Assembly (NCBI GenBank): GCA_902767775.1
Contig: CACXIP010000026.1
Coordinates: 1-47,797 of the forward strand
Direction: 5' to 3'
Source of the DNA: an uncultured Prevotellaceae bacterium
Lineage (GTDB): Bacteria; Bacteroidota; Bacteroidia; Bacteroidales; Bacteroidaceae
DNA length: 47,797 bases
Below, piece after piece: positions 8,009 to 16,871 of the stretch (position 1 is the first letter of the stretch; every line of letters starts with the position of its first letter). The position numbers and the translations under genes were made by a program. The notes beneath the pieces were generated by a model, which saw only the letters and a program-made list of their open reading frames with translations, was not told the DNA's origin and did not search any database.

Positions 8009-9046
8009 ATGAAGAAGACATTAATTAATCTTTACAAAATTACCAGGATTTTGTTGCCGGCAACAGTCTTGGCTCTTTGTTTCACCAGTTGTACGACTGA
8101 TGATGTGGAACTCATTGAGGACGAACCATCTGGCGGAACGTCAGGATTGGTCACTTTCGATTTCACTTCTTCGGCAGAACTGACTGGCTTGGGTGTTGCT
8201 ATCCCCGGAAATGGCAGTGGAACAAGTATTGTTTCACTCACAAAAGAGAAGGCCACAATCAGCACGACCAATGCAGAAGGAGCAAATCCCGCCCGTATCT
8301 GGGCTACCAACAGTGGAGTGCTCGACTTTCGCATTTATAAAGGTGACGCACTTACGTTCAGCGTACCCGAGGGATACGTCATCAAACAGTTGTCGTGGAC
8401 TTCGGCCAATGCTGAGACCATTGACTCCTGGACAGCAAACGCCGGCAGTGTGAGCAATGGTGTGTGGACTGCACCTGAAGGCAAGACCTACCAAAGCATC
8501 ACATTGACTGCCACGGCCACCACTCGTATGAATGTGCTTACCTTCGGCTATGAAACCGGAACTCCCAATGCCAAGGCAGATGATTCGCCCGTCACTCCTT
8601 CGCAGCCAGAAGATAATCAACCTGTTACCGTCAACCTCGATTTCACTTCGGCCGAGACGCTCGGGACTATGGGCATTGCCGTACCTGCCAATGGTGAGGG
8701 GTCGCCTCTCTCTTCACCAATTACCACATCCAAGTTCACCCTTACACCAACTAATGCGGAAGGTGTCAATCCCATCAGGGTATGGGCTACCAACAGCGGT
8801 GTACTTGACCTTCGCGCATACACCGGCGACGCCATCACCTACAGTGTTCCTGACGATTATTATATCACCGCACTGTCGTGGACTTCTGCCAATATGGAAA
8901 ACATCGACAAGTGGACTCCCTCTGCCGGGACAATCGCCTCCGGGGTTTGGACCGCTCCTGATGGCGAGAAACTCAGCGCCATTACCTTCACTGCCACAGG
9001 CACTACACGCATCAACGTGATAACAGCCACATACGAGAAAAAGTAA
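8009..9046 (+). CDS. Surface lipoprotein with two copies of a beta-rich domain
   Basis: No named family is recognised. A lipoprotein signal peptide ends with the lipobox LCFTSC (Cys28). The TTDDVELIEDE after it is acidic, as in Bacteroidetes lipoprotein export signals, suggesting surface display. Two domains of about 140 residues follow (about 45-188 and 205-345) with the same order of landmarks: FDFTS, IPGNG or VPANG, an AxIWATNSGVLDxRxYxGD-type core, LSWTSAN, GVWTAP, ITxTAT and TTRxNV. The same domain occurs twice in the last protein of the operon (16872-17927). As the first operon gene and a probable outer-surface protein, it may bind the substrate; this is inference. Confidence 0.72.
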   Translation: MKKTLINLYKITRILLPATVLALCFTSCTTDDVELIEDEPSGGTSGLVTFDFTSSAELTGLGVAIPGNGSGTSIVSLTKEKATISTTNAEGANPARIWATNSGVLDFRIYKGDALTFSVPEGYVIKQLSWTSANAETIDSWTANAGSVSNGVWTAPEGKTYQSITLTATATTRMNVLTFGYETGTPNAKADDSPVTPSQPEDNQPVTVNLDFTSAETLGTMGIAVPANGEGSPLSSPITTSKFTLTPTNAEGVNPIRVWATNSGVLDLRAYTGDAITYSVPDDYYITALSWTSANMENIDKWTPSAGTIASGVWTAPDGEKLSAITFTATGTTRINVITATYEKK

Positions 9047-9072
9047 CTGTCTCATTAATCTCTATCAAAACG

Positions 9073-10464
9073 ATGATTTATATAGGTACAGCCATAGCCA
9101 TTTGCTTTGTTGCAATTGTGGCCTATGCGCTCACACATAAGTACAACCCGCAGGCGGTGCTCCTTGTCTCAGGTATCATCATGATCGCAGTGAGCATGGC
9201 TATTGGCACATTCCATATTGATATTGAAAAAGACCTCGATGGAAATGCCACAGGATGGATAGGGTTCGACCTCTTCAGACTTGTCAAGCAAGTGATGGGA
9301 ACAAACATGTTGCGCGTAGGACTGATGATTATGACCATCGGTGGATATGTGGCATATATGAGGAAGATACAGGCATCCGATGCACTCGTCTACGTCAGTA
9401 TGAAGCCGCTGGTTCTCTTCAAGCGACACCCCGACATCGCTGCCATCCTCATGCTGCCCATCGGCCAGATGCTGTTCATCTGTACGCCAAGTGCCGCCGG
9501 ACTCGGACTGCTGCTTGTCGCCAGTATTTTCCCCATATTGGTCAATCTGGGTGTTAGCAGGCTGACGGCAGTAAGTATCATATCCGCTTGCACTATTTTC
9601 GATATGGGGCCAGGGTCGGCCAACACCGCACGTGCCGCAGAACTTGCAGGCATGACCAATATGGAGTATTTTGTGGAGCACCAGTTACCACTGGCCATCC
9701 CAATCACATTGCTGCTCATGGTGCTCTACTATTTCTGCAATCGTTACTATGACCGCAAGGACCGCAAAATGGGGCGTTCTACTGTCAGCACGGTCGATGT
9801 CAAGGAAATGAAAGTTCAGGCACCATTAATCTATGCCATCCTTCCGGCACTGCCTCTCTTGCTGCTCATCATCTTCTCAAGTTATTTCCAATTCTTTGGC
9901 CGTCCAATTATTTTGGACACCACAACGGCAATGGTCATATCCCTATTCGTAGCCCTCGCCTTTGAGTTGGTGAGATGGCGCTCTTTCGAGAAGACACTTG
10001 CCAATGTGAAGAGTTTCTGGCAAGGCATGGGAACAGTATTTGGCAATGTGGTCACACTCATCATCTCGGCCGAAGTGTTCAGCAAAGGCCTGATTGCTCT
10101 TGGATTCATCGACGCACTGGTGGAAGGCTGCACGAGCCTTGGTTTTACAGGGGTGCTCATCAGCGTCGTCATCATCATCATCATCTTTCTGGCAGCCATA
10201 CTGATGGGAAGCGGCAATGCTTCATTCTTTTCCTTCGGACCACTTGTTCCTGGCATTGCCGGAAAAGTGGGGATGAACCCGGTCGACATGATCCTGCCCA
10301 TGCAATTGTCATCATCTATGGGGCGGGCCATCTCGCCAATTGCAGGAGTCATTGTGGCCATTGCCGAGGTGGCTGGTGTTTCAACCAACGACCTCGTCAA
10401 GCGAAATGCCATCCCGCTGTCTGTAGGACTTGCGGCAATGGTGCTTGTTCACTATGTATTTTAA
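9073..10464 (+). CDS. dcuC: DcuC-family anaerobic C4-dicarboxylate transporter
   Basis: This is an inner-membrane carrier with about twelve membrane segments and 463 residues, the usual DcuC length. Recognisable stretches are MLPIGQMLFICTPSAAGLGLLL, ISACTIFDMGPGSANTARAAELAG, LMGSGNASFFSFGPLVPGIA and MQLSSSMGRAISPIAGV. DcuC-type carriers move succinate, fumarate, malate or aspartate, typically as succinate efflux or exchange during fumarate respiration. Here the gene sits 19 bp before an isoaspartyl dipeptidase. Exchange of succinate for aspartate, or efflux of the product of aspartate fermentation, would therefore fit; that link is inference. The gap from the preceding gene is 26 bp. Confidence 0.88.
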   Translation: MIYIGTAIAICFVAIVAYALTHKYNPQAVLLVSGIIMIAVSMAIGTFHIDIEKDLDGNATGWIGFDLFRLVKQVMGTNMLRVGLMIMTIGGYVAYMRKIQASDALVYVSMKPLVLFKRHPDIAAILMLPIGQMLFICTPSAAGLGLLLVASIFPILVNLGVSRLTAVSIISACTIFDMGPGSANTARAAELAGMTNMEYFVEHQLPLAIPITLLLMVLYYFCNRYYDRKDRKMGRSTVSTVDVKEMKVQAPLIYAILPALPLLLLIIFSSYFQFFGRPIILDTTTAMVISLFVALAFELVRWRSFEKTLANVKSFWQGMGTVFGNVVTLIISAEVFSKGLIALGFIDALVEGCTSLGFTGVLISVVIIIIIFLAAILMGSGNASFFSFGPLVPGIAGKVGMNPVDMILPMQLSSSMGRAISPIAGVIVAIAEVAGVSTNDLVKRNAIPLSVGLAAMVLVHYVF

Positions 10465-10483
10465 CTAAAAAATCATATATAAA

Positions 10484-11629
10484 ATGCTGAAACTAATCAA
10501 AAACGTACATCTTTACACCCCTGAGTACAAGGGGATGCAACAGTTGCTGATTGCCGGAGAGAAAATCGTAGCCATTGCACAGGATATACAGGTTTCAGGC
10601 ACTGCCCTCACCACCATCGACGGACAGGGGATGAACTGTATGCCTGGACTCATCGACCAGCATGTACACATTATAGGAGGAGGAGGACAGACAGGTTTCT
10701 TTTCTCTGGCGCCTGAAGTTCCTTTGAGCCGGCTCATCGAGGCGGGCACGACAACCGTCGTGGGATTGCTCGGTACAGATGGTTTCGTAAAGTCCCTGCC
10801 ACAACTCCATGCCAAAACAAAGGCCTTGTGCCAGGATGGCATCACCGCCTATATGCTGACTGGTTTCTATGGATTGCCAACACCTACAATCACTTCCTCG
10901 ATAGCAGAAGACATGATTTATCTCGAACGCTGCATCGGATGCAAGATAGCTATGAGCGACGACAGGTCGTCGCATCCTACGAAGCAGGAACTGCTGCGGA
11001 TTATTCAGCAGGTTCGTCTGGGTGGTTTTACATCTGCCAAGGGGGGCATCATGCATGTGCATCTTGGCGCGCTTCCCACAGGCATTAGCATGCTGTTGGA
11101 GATTGCGAGGGAGTTCCCGTCATTGATATCCTATATCTCTCCTACACACATGGGGCGCACCCACGACCTTTTCCTTCAAGGTGTCGAATTTGCAAAAATG
11201 GGCGGCATGATAGACATTAGCACCGGGGGAACCAAATACAGCGAGCCCCACTCAACCGTGATGGAGGGATTGCAGGCAGGTGTCGACATTCGGCAGATGA
11301 CTTTCTCGAGCGATGGCAATGCTGGTGTGCGGCGCAAGAACCCAGAGACAGGAGAGGACACCTACCGACTTGCACCACTCGACAAGAATCTTGAGCAAGT
11401 GGTCGCACTCGTCCGTGAGGATGGCCTTTCACCCACTGATGCATTCTCTCTCATCACCTCCAATCCGGCACGCAACATGCACCTTTATGGTAAAGGCACT
11501 ATCGCTGAAGGCTTTGATGCCGACCTCACCCTATTCGACAAGCAATGGAATCTGGTGGGTGTTTGGGCACGTGGCAAGGAGATGATGCATGAGGGGAAAG
11601 TAATTAAGAAAGGTAATTTCGAACAGTAA
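10484..11629 (+). CDS. iadA: Isoaspartyl dipeptidase (beta-aspartyl dipeptidase), M38 amidohydrolase
   Basis: The enzyme hydrolyses dipeptides with an isoaspartyl (beta-Asp-X) bond, releasing aspartate. The 381-residue protein aligns throughout with E. coli IadA. It has the metal pair H60/H62 in LIDQHVHIIGGGG and the probable carboxylated lysine K154 in GCKIAMSDDRS. Metal histidines are H193 (MHVHLG) and H222 (SPTHMGR), and the catalytic aspartate is D277 in FSSDGN. Residues that hold the dipeptide's termini in IadA also have counterparts: E78 (APEVPLSRL), R161 and R225. The ending is the usual GEGFDADL-type metal-independent strand region. No signal peptide is present, so it acts in the cytoplasm on imported dipeptide. 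Confidence 0.93.
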   Translation: MLKLIKNVHLYTPEYKGMQQLLIAGEKIVAIAQDIQVSGTALTTIDGQGMNCMPGLIDQHVHIIGGGGQTGFFSLAPEVPLSRLIEAGTTTVVGLLGTDGFVKSLPQLHAKTKALCQDGITAYMLTGFYGLPTPTITSSIAEDMIYLERCIGCKIAMSDDRSSHPTKQELLRIIQQVRLGGFTSAKGGIMHVHLGALPTGISMLLEIAREFPSLISYISPTHMGRTHDLFLQGVEFAKMGGMIDISTGGTKYSEPHSTVMEGLQAGVDIRQMTFSSDGNAGVRRKNPETGEDTYRLAPLDKNLEQVVALVREDGLSPTDAFSLITSNPARNMHLYGKGTIAEGFDADLTLFDKQWNLVGVWARGKEMMHEGKVIKKGNFEQ

Positions 11630-11649
11630 AGAAAAAACACATATCCAAT

Positions 11650-13044
11650 ATGTTTACAATCAATTTCAAATACCTTACACTCACGACCATGTTGCTGGTG
11701 GCGTGTTGCCCGTCGGTCCTTGCTCAGGAAGACACGGACGAGATGGAAACCAACGACGAGGTGGAGAAAATAGAAGGTGCCGAGACTGAAGGGTCGAAGG
11801 TTCACGTAAGTCACTACCAATTGGGCAACGGACTGAGGATAATAGATAGTGGAGGAAGCAACCTCACACTCTCCGGCCTTGTTCAAATGACCGCTAGCAC
11901 ACGCCATTTCGAAGGAGTCGACCAGTTATACAGCCGATTTCGCATACGCCGTGCACGTATGATTCTTGACGGAACATCATTTCGAAACCGACTGCGTTAC
12001 CGGCTTGGACTCGATATGGTCCAGGGCAGCGAGACTGATGACACTGGGGCAGGTTCCATGCTTCATGATGCATGGATTGCATATCGTCCATGGGGCGACA
12101 ACCGATTGCAAGTCACTATCGGGCAGTATGCCACACCCACCGACAACATTGAGTTGAGCATGGCGTCGCATACCCTGGCGTTTGTTGAACGAAGTAAAAT
12201 CACCTCGGTTTTCAGCACAATACGTGAGGTGGGAATCTTCGTCAGCGGGTCATACAAAGTAGGCCATACACAAGGCGTGATTCGCCCGTCTGTTGCCATT
12301 ACCGACGGTGATGGACCTGTCAACGGAGGCAAGCGATATGGAGGTCTCAAATATGGCGGCAGAATCAACTATCTGCCCTTTGGCACATTCCGCACCTACG
12401 GGCAGGGTCGTGAGGGCGATATGGCTTATGAGTTCACACCAAAACTATGCATCGGGGTGGCCTACAGTTACAACCAGGGGGTCAGTGACCGCCGTGGTGG
12501 ACGCTCGTCAGGCGACATGCTTTATCTTGACAGCCGTGACCGATACTGCCTGCCCGACATGTCGAAATTGGTGGCCGACATCAATTTCAAATACCAAGGT
12601 TGGTCGGTTCTCGCAGAGTTTGCCAAATCATGGGCACATGTGCCTGATGACATCACACAGCGTGTACGGACTGCGGGGACCGCAACGACCGACTTCGCTG
12701 TCGATGGAGTGCAGGATGTGGATGCCTATATCCGCAACCGCATGATGCTCGGGTGGGGATTCAATATCCAGGCTGGATATATGTTCCGTAATCTGTGGAG
12801 CGTTGACGCACGTTACACACGCATCGAGAGCGACAAGTATTCCTACCTACAGAACACACTCTACTACAATCGTCCCGACTACGTGGACTTCAGCGTCTCC
12901 CGCTACCTTGACCGGAATTATGCCAGCAAGGTGCAACTGACCGCGGGTTGGGTAGGGTCTAATGGGGAGAACCGCACTCCCGACAGCAAAAATTTCAATG
13001 GCTCCGAATGGAATGCGTCTATGATGGTACAATTTAAATTCTGA
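11650..13044 (+). CDS. OprO/OprP-type porin (phosphate-selective porin family), first copy
   Basis: This is an outer-membrane beta-barrel of the OprP/OprO family. A signal peptide ends at about residue 25 (LAQ). A short acidic linker follows, then a barrel with alternating aromatic strands and landmarks LSGLVQMTASTRHF, RFRIRRARMILDG, VTIGQYATP and KYGGRINYLPFG. It ends in a terminal phenylalanine (MMVQFKF), the Bam recognition signature. Family members pass anions, including phosphate, pyrophosphate and probably acidic organic molecules. It sits 20 bp after iadA and 9 bp before the M14 peptidase, consistent with uptake of an acidic substrate. Confidence 0.86.
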   Translation: MFTINFKYLTLTTMLLVACCPSVLAQEDTDEMETNDEVEKIEGAETEGSKVHVSHYQLGNGLRIIDSGGSNLTLSGLVQMTASTRHFEGVDQLYSRFRIRRARMILDGTSFRNRLRYRLGLDMVQGSETDDTGAGSMLHDAWIAYRPWGDNRLQVTIGQYATPTDNIELSMASHTLAFVERSKITSVFSTIREVGIFVSGSYKVGHTQGVIRPSVAITDGDGPVNGGKRYGGLKYGGRINYLPFGTFRTYGQGREGDMAYEFTPKLCIGVAYSYNQGVSDRRGGRSSGDMLYLDSRDRYCLPDMSKLVADINFKYQGWSVLAEFAKSWAHVPDDITQRVRTAGTATTDFAVDGVQDVDAYIRNRMMLGWGFNIQAGYMFRNLWSVDARYTRIESDKYSYLQNTLYYNRPDYVDFSVSRYLDRNYASKVQLTAGWVGSNGENRTPDSKNFNGSEWNASMMVQFKF

Positions 13045-13053
13045 CGTAAAGAC

Positions 13054-14589
13054 ATGAAAAAAATAATTATCTCTTCGATCTTCATCCTGCTCGCGTTTGC
13101 GACCTCCTTGGCACAGCAACCTCGAAAGGTGACCCGCACATGGTTCCCCAACCCCGACGTAAAGATTGAGACGCCTGCTTTCAAGCGCAATTTCGGTTAT
13201 ACCACATATAAGGAGATGATGAAATTCCTGCGTGATGAGGCATCCGCCAATCCACAACTGATAACAATCGAGAACGTAGGCAAGACACAGAAAAACCGTG
13301 ACATTCCCCTTGTCGTTGTCAGGGGAAGTGGCGCTGATGATGGAAAGCTACGCGTGCTCTACACTGGATGTGTGCATGGCAATGAACATGCAGGCACCGA
13401 GGGACTGCTTTGGTTCATCCATCAACTTGCCAGCGACAACAATGTGCGCCAATTGCTTGATGGTATTGATTTCTATATCATGCCCATGGTCAACATTGAT
13501 GGCTCTGAGGCCGACAGCAGGTACACAAACAATGGCACCGACCCCAATCGAGACCAGACACGTCTCTCAACCCCCGAGGTGCAGTGCATGCATCTGGTGG
13601 CCAGCAGGGTAAAACCACATGTGTTTATCGATTTCCATGAATACAAACCGTTGCGGTCGTCGTACAGCAGTTTCTCCAAACGTATCATCAGCAACCCAAA
13701 CGATTACATGTATCTCTATAGCAGCAACCCCAACGTCTATCCTGGTCTCACCAATGTGGTGGAGAACCACTTCATACCCGAGGCAGAGAAAATGGCACGG
13801 CAATGGGGGCTTGTCACGAGTCTTTATTACACTACCAAAAGCAGTGGGGGCAAGACTGTTATGAATATCGGCGGACAGGCTGCCCGTTCATCAAGCAATA
13901 TCATGGCCCTCAGGGGATGTGTGTCGATGCTGATGGAAATCCGGGGCGTCGGACTGGGACGAACAAGTTATCTGCGGCGCGTCAACACGGCCTACCAACT
14001 GGCTTGCACTTATGCACAGGCTGCCAAAAACAATGCCGGGGAAATCTTGCGTGCCACGAATGCTGCCTTGCATCAGCAACGCGACATCGTCACAGGATAT
14101 GAGGTACCGGTGGAGAAAGACCACTCCTTTGAGTTCATCGACTTGCTTGGCAACAAGAAAATGTCGATAGCCATTGATGCACACCTCGCTAAGAACTTGG
14201 TGGTCAAGAAAAAAGTCGCACGCCCGGAAGCCTACTATATCAGCGCCTCCGAAACACTTGCCATCGACTTGATCAAGAAGTTTGGCATTGAGTATGAGAC
14301 ACTCACTGAAAGTGCCACCCTGCCGCTTGAGAGTTACACCGTGACTCAGACACGGCGACAGTGGACAGAGGTGCTGGGAATTTATCCTGTCAATGTACAA
14401 GTGAGGACTGAAAGGCATCAAGTCACACTGCCGGCTGGAAGCATACGCGTTTCCATGAGCCAGCCTCTGGCTACTCTGGCAGGCATTCTGCTTGAGCCTG
14501 AATGTGCCAATGGATTCGTGAACTTCTGTGTCATAGAGGCCAAGACAGGCACCACGTTGCAAATATACAGAAGTGTTGGCAACAAATAG
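13054..14589 (+). CDS. Secreted M14-family zinc carboxypeptidase
   Basis: This is an exported metallocarboxypeptidase. A signal peptide (residues 1-20, ending SLA-Q) precedes the catalytic domain (about 50-320). Zinc ligands are H108 and E111 in GCVHGNEHAG, and H195 in FIDFHEY. The NRD triplet at 165-167 corresponds to the substrate-carboxylate arginine region. The general base is probably E295 in MLMEIRGVG. The remaining 190 residues form a C-terminal extension of beta character. M14 enzymes remove C-terminal residues from peptides; specificity cannot be read from this sequence. Being between two porins and next to iadA suggests it trims peptides in the periplasm or outside before import. 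Confidence 0.9.
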   Translation: MKKIIISSIFILLAFATSLAQQPRKVTRTWFPNPDVKIETPAFKRNFGYTTYKEMMKFLRDEASANPQLITIENVGKTQKNRDIPLVVVRGSGADDGKLRVLYTGCVHGNEHAGTEGLLWFIHQLASDNNVRQLLDGIDFYIMPMVNIDGSEADSRYTNNGTDPNRDQTRLSTPEVQCMHLVASRVKPHVFIDFHEYKPLRSSYSSFSKRIISNPNDYMYLYSSNPNVYPGLTNVVENHFIPEAEKMARQWGLVTSLYYTTKSSGGKTVMNIGGQAARSSSNIMALRGCVSMLMEIRGVGLGRTSYLRRVNTAYQLACTYAQAAKNNAGEILRATNAALHQQRDIVTGYEVPVEKDHSFEFIDLLGNKKMSIAIDAHLAKNLVVKKKVARPEAYYISASETLAIDLIKKFGIEYETLTESATLPLESYTVTQTRRQWTEVLGIYPVNVQVRTERHQVTLPAGSIRVSMSQPLATLAGILLEPECANGFVNFCVIEAKTGTTLQIYRSVGNK

Positions 14590-14634
14590 GCATCAACCAT
14601 ATTTTTATTACGCAAATATAAAAAACAACAAGAT

Positions 14635-15870
14635 ATGAAATTCAAGGAAACATTATTGCTGATGGCATGCCTGACGGTTACGGCTGCCCCAGCTCAGAGC
14701 TTGCACAGCGAGGCTCAGCCCATGCTCACAGACGGGATTCTCAATTTTGACCTGGGAGGTAGCGGCAACAGAGTGCGCATAGGAGGTTTCATCTCTGCTG
14801 AAGGTCATCTTACAGAAGTGAAGAACGACAACAACGAGAGTGGGTTTAATCTGGAGCATACCCTTTTCAATGTAGAGGGTTCTTTCCTCGACGACAAGCT
14901 GGGCTTCTTCCTGCAGACTGACTTCACTTTGAACTACCCCTTGCTCGATGCTTACGTAACCTGGCAGCCTGTAAAAGACTTGAGGCTTACGGCCGGACAA
15001 AAACAAACGTTCACCAACAGCCGTGACATGATGCTGCACGACCAGATGACTGCATTCGGGGGGAGGCATTCAGGCATGAGCCAGTCGCTCAATGACACGG
15101 GGCGCGAACTGGGTGTCTTTGCCGAGTACAGAATTCCTTCAAAAACAGTGGGACTTGACATTGGCGCAGCAGTTACCTCAGGCGACGGGCGCAACTCTTT
15201 CGGCTCGAGCAGTGTTGATTCTGACTGCGGCGGACTGAAGTATGGTGGGCGTGTGACACTGTATCCCCTTGGATACTTTAAACGTGGCAACGAGATGGTT
15301 TTTCATGACTTCGTAAGAGAAACGACACCGAAAATCGCCCTTGGTGCTGCGTTCAGTTTCAATGATGGTACAAGTCACAAGGTGGGAGAAGGACATGGCG
15401 ACTTTACCATGTACGACATAGACGGAGAGACGGCCTACCCTGACTACCGCAAGTGGTCTGCCGACCTCATGTTAAAATGGCAGGGCTTCACACTGCTGGC
15501 CGACTGGCAGAACACCACGGCCACTCATCTCGACAACCTCTATACCGCTGCAAGTGCAGCATCCAAGTTAAGGCCTGAGCAGATTGCCGACTATCTCGCA
15601 CTGGGCAACGGGGTGGATGTTCAGGTGGGGTATCTTTTCCGCTCACTGTGGGCCGTGGATGCCGCATGGAGCTATGTCAAGCCCGAATTTGACGAAACCG
15701 ACAGCTCATCTCTTAATAAGAAGAGTAGCATAGACCTCGGTGTGTCGAAGTATATCTTCAACAACACTGTAAAACTCCAACTATTGGGCAATTACACTAA
15801 GTATCGCACAGAATTCATGAAACCATACAAGAACCGTTCTGTGAAACTCAATGTTCAGGTAATGTTCTAA
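14635..15870 (+). CDS. OprO/OprP-type porin, second copy
   Basis: This is a second outer-membrane barrel of the same family as 11650-13044, 411 residues long. It has a signal peptide (about 1-20, ending APA-Q) and strands with VRIGGFISAEGHLTEV, DDKLGFFLQTDFTLN, LTAGQKQTFTNS and CGGLKYGGRVTLYPLGYF. The terminal residue is phenylalanine (NVQVMF). Shared landmarks with the first copy include GGLKYGGR, the TPKxxxGxAxSxNxG block and an ADxxxKxQG strand. The two have nevertheless diverged, so they may pass different solutes. The 45-bp gap before it is the largest in the operon but contains no clear promoter. Confidence 0.85.
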   Translation: MKFKETLLLMACLTVTAAPAQSLHSEAQPMLTDGILNFDLGGSGNRVRIGGFISAEGHLTEVKNDNNESGFNLEHTLFNVEGSFLDDKLGFFLQTDFTLNYPLLDAYVTWQPVKDLRLTAGQKQTFTNSRDMMLHDQMTAFGGRHSGMSQSLNDTGRELGVFAEYRIPSKTVGLDIGAAVTSGDGRNSFGSSSVDSDCGGLKYGGRVTLYPLGYFKRGNEMVFHDFVRETTPKIALGAAFSFNDGTSHKVGEGHGDFTMYDIDGETAYPDYRKWSADLMLKWQGFTLLADWQNTTATHLDNLYTAASAASKLRPEQIADYLALGNGVDVQVGYLFRSLWAVDAAWSYVKPEFDETDSSSLNKKSSIDLGVSKYIFNNTVKLQLLGNYTKYRTEFMKPYKNRSVKLNVQVMF

Positions 15871-15889
15871 CTCGATTAATATCAGTGTT

Positions 15890-16828
15890 ATGAGTATGAC
15901 AAAGAAAACGATACGAGTTTTTCTCTTAACTTTGCTTATCTGTTCCATGAGCAGTTGCTGGGAAGACGACATAATGCCGGAGGAGCAGCCGTCACAACCA
16001 GAAAGCAGCATTTCTTTGCTGCAAGATGGCAAATGGCATGAGTTTATTTTCAACGGATATCAGCCTTTGGCCTCCAAGCCGATCAATGTCTGTTATTACA
16101 TACCGCAGGGCCAAAAAACTTCCACCATGCGCATGCTCTTCATCTTGCCTGGAGAGTCGCGCAATGCCAGTGACCATCTGAAGATTTTCATTGACTGGGC
16201 CAACAGCAACAAAGTGATGATTTTCGCACTGCAATACAGTGAGCAATACTATCCCTCTACTACAGAGTACATTCTCGGAGGGATGAACACTAAGCAGAGT
16301 GCAACAGGTCTGTTGCCAAGAGAACAATGGAGTTTCAACTATGTGGAGTCATTGTTCGATGAACTCAAGGCTTCCACTAATTCCAACCAGACAACTTACG
16401 ACATGTGGGGACATTCGGCTGGAGCTCAGTTCGTTCACCGCTATGTAACCTTCATGCCACAGGCACATGTGCAAAAGGCTGTAGCCTGCAACAGTGGATG
16501 GTATACCATGCCAGACCTCAATGCCACCTTCCCTTATGGATTCAGCCCTGTTGAGGGTGCCGACAGCGACATGCAGAAAACACTTTTGGGTAGACAAATC
16601 TATGTCTTCGTTGGTGGCGACGACACAAGCACGGTTGGACTGAACAACAACCCTGGTTCGGTAGAACAAGGAGAGAACCGAAACCAGCGTGGACACTATT
16701 ATTTCCAACGTTCCCAAGCCATTGCAAGCGAAAAAGGCTATCCTTTCAACTGGCAGTTCGGCGAGGTGCCAGGAGTCGGGCACGACCCGGTAGGCATGGC
16801 TAAAGGCAGTTGGAAGGTGCTTGAATAA
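15890..16828 (+). CDS. Alpha/beta-hydrolase surface lipoprotein
   Basis: This 312-residue protein has a lipoprotein signal peptide ending CSMSSC (Cys23). WEDD follows, an acidic export-type stretch suggesting display on the cell surface. The fold is an alpha/beta hydrolase with nucleophile elbow GHSAGAQ (Ser176). The probable catalytic histidine lies in VPGVGHDP (about 298), and an acidic residue is likely in YVFVGGDDTS. Distant relatives include PHB-depolymerase-like and esterase-like secreted hydrolases. Whether it cleaves an ester or an amide cannot be told. In this operon it would be the enzyme with first access to an extracellular polymer. An alternative start is two codons downstream. 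Confidence 0.78.
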   Translation: MSMTKKTIRVFLLTLLICSMSSCWEDDIMPEEQPSQPESSISLLQDGKWHEFIFNGYQPLASKPINVCYYIPQGQKTSTMRMLFILPGESRNASDHLKIFIDWANSNKVMIFALQYSEQYYPSTTEYILGGMNTKQSATGLLPREQWSFNYVESLFDELKASTNSNQTTYDMWGHSAGAQFVHRYVTFMPQAHVQKAVACNSGWYTMPDLNATFPYGFSPVEGADSDMQKTLLGRQIYVFVGGDDTSTVGLNNNPGSVEQGENRNQRGHYYFQRSQAIASEKGYPFNWQFGEVPGVGHDPVGMAKGSWKVLE

Positions 16829-16871
16829 TATAGGAATTACCAAACAAATTATATTTTAAACATTTATTGTT

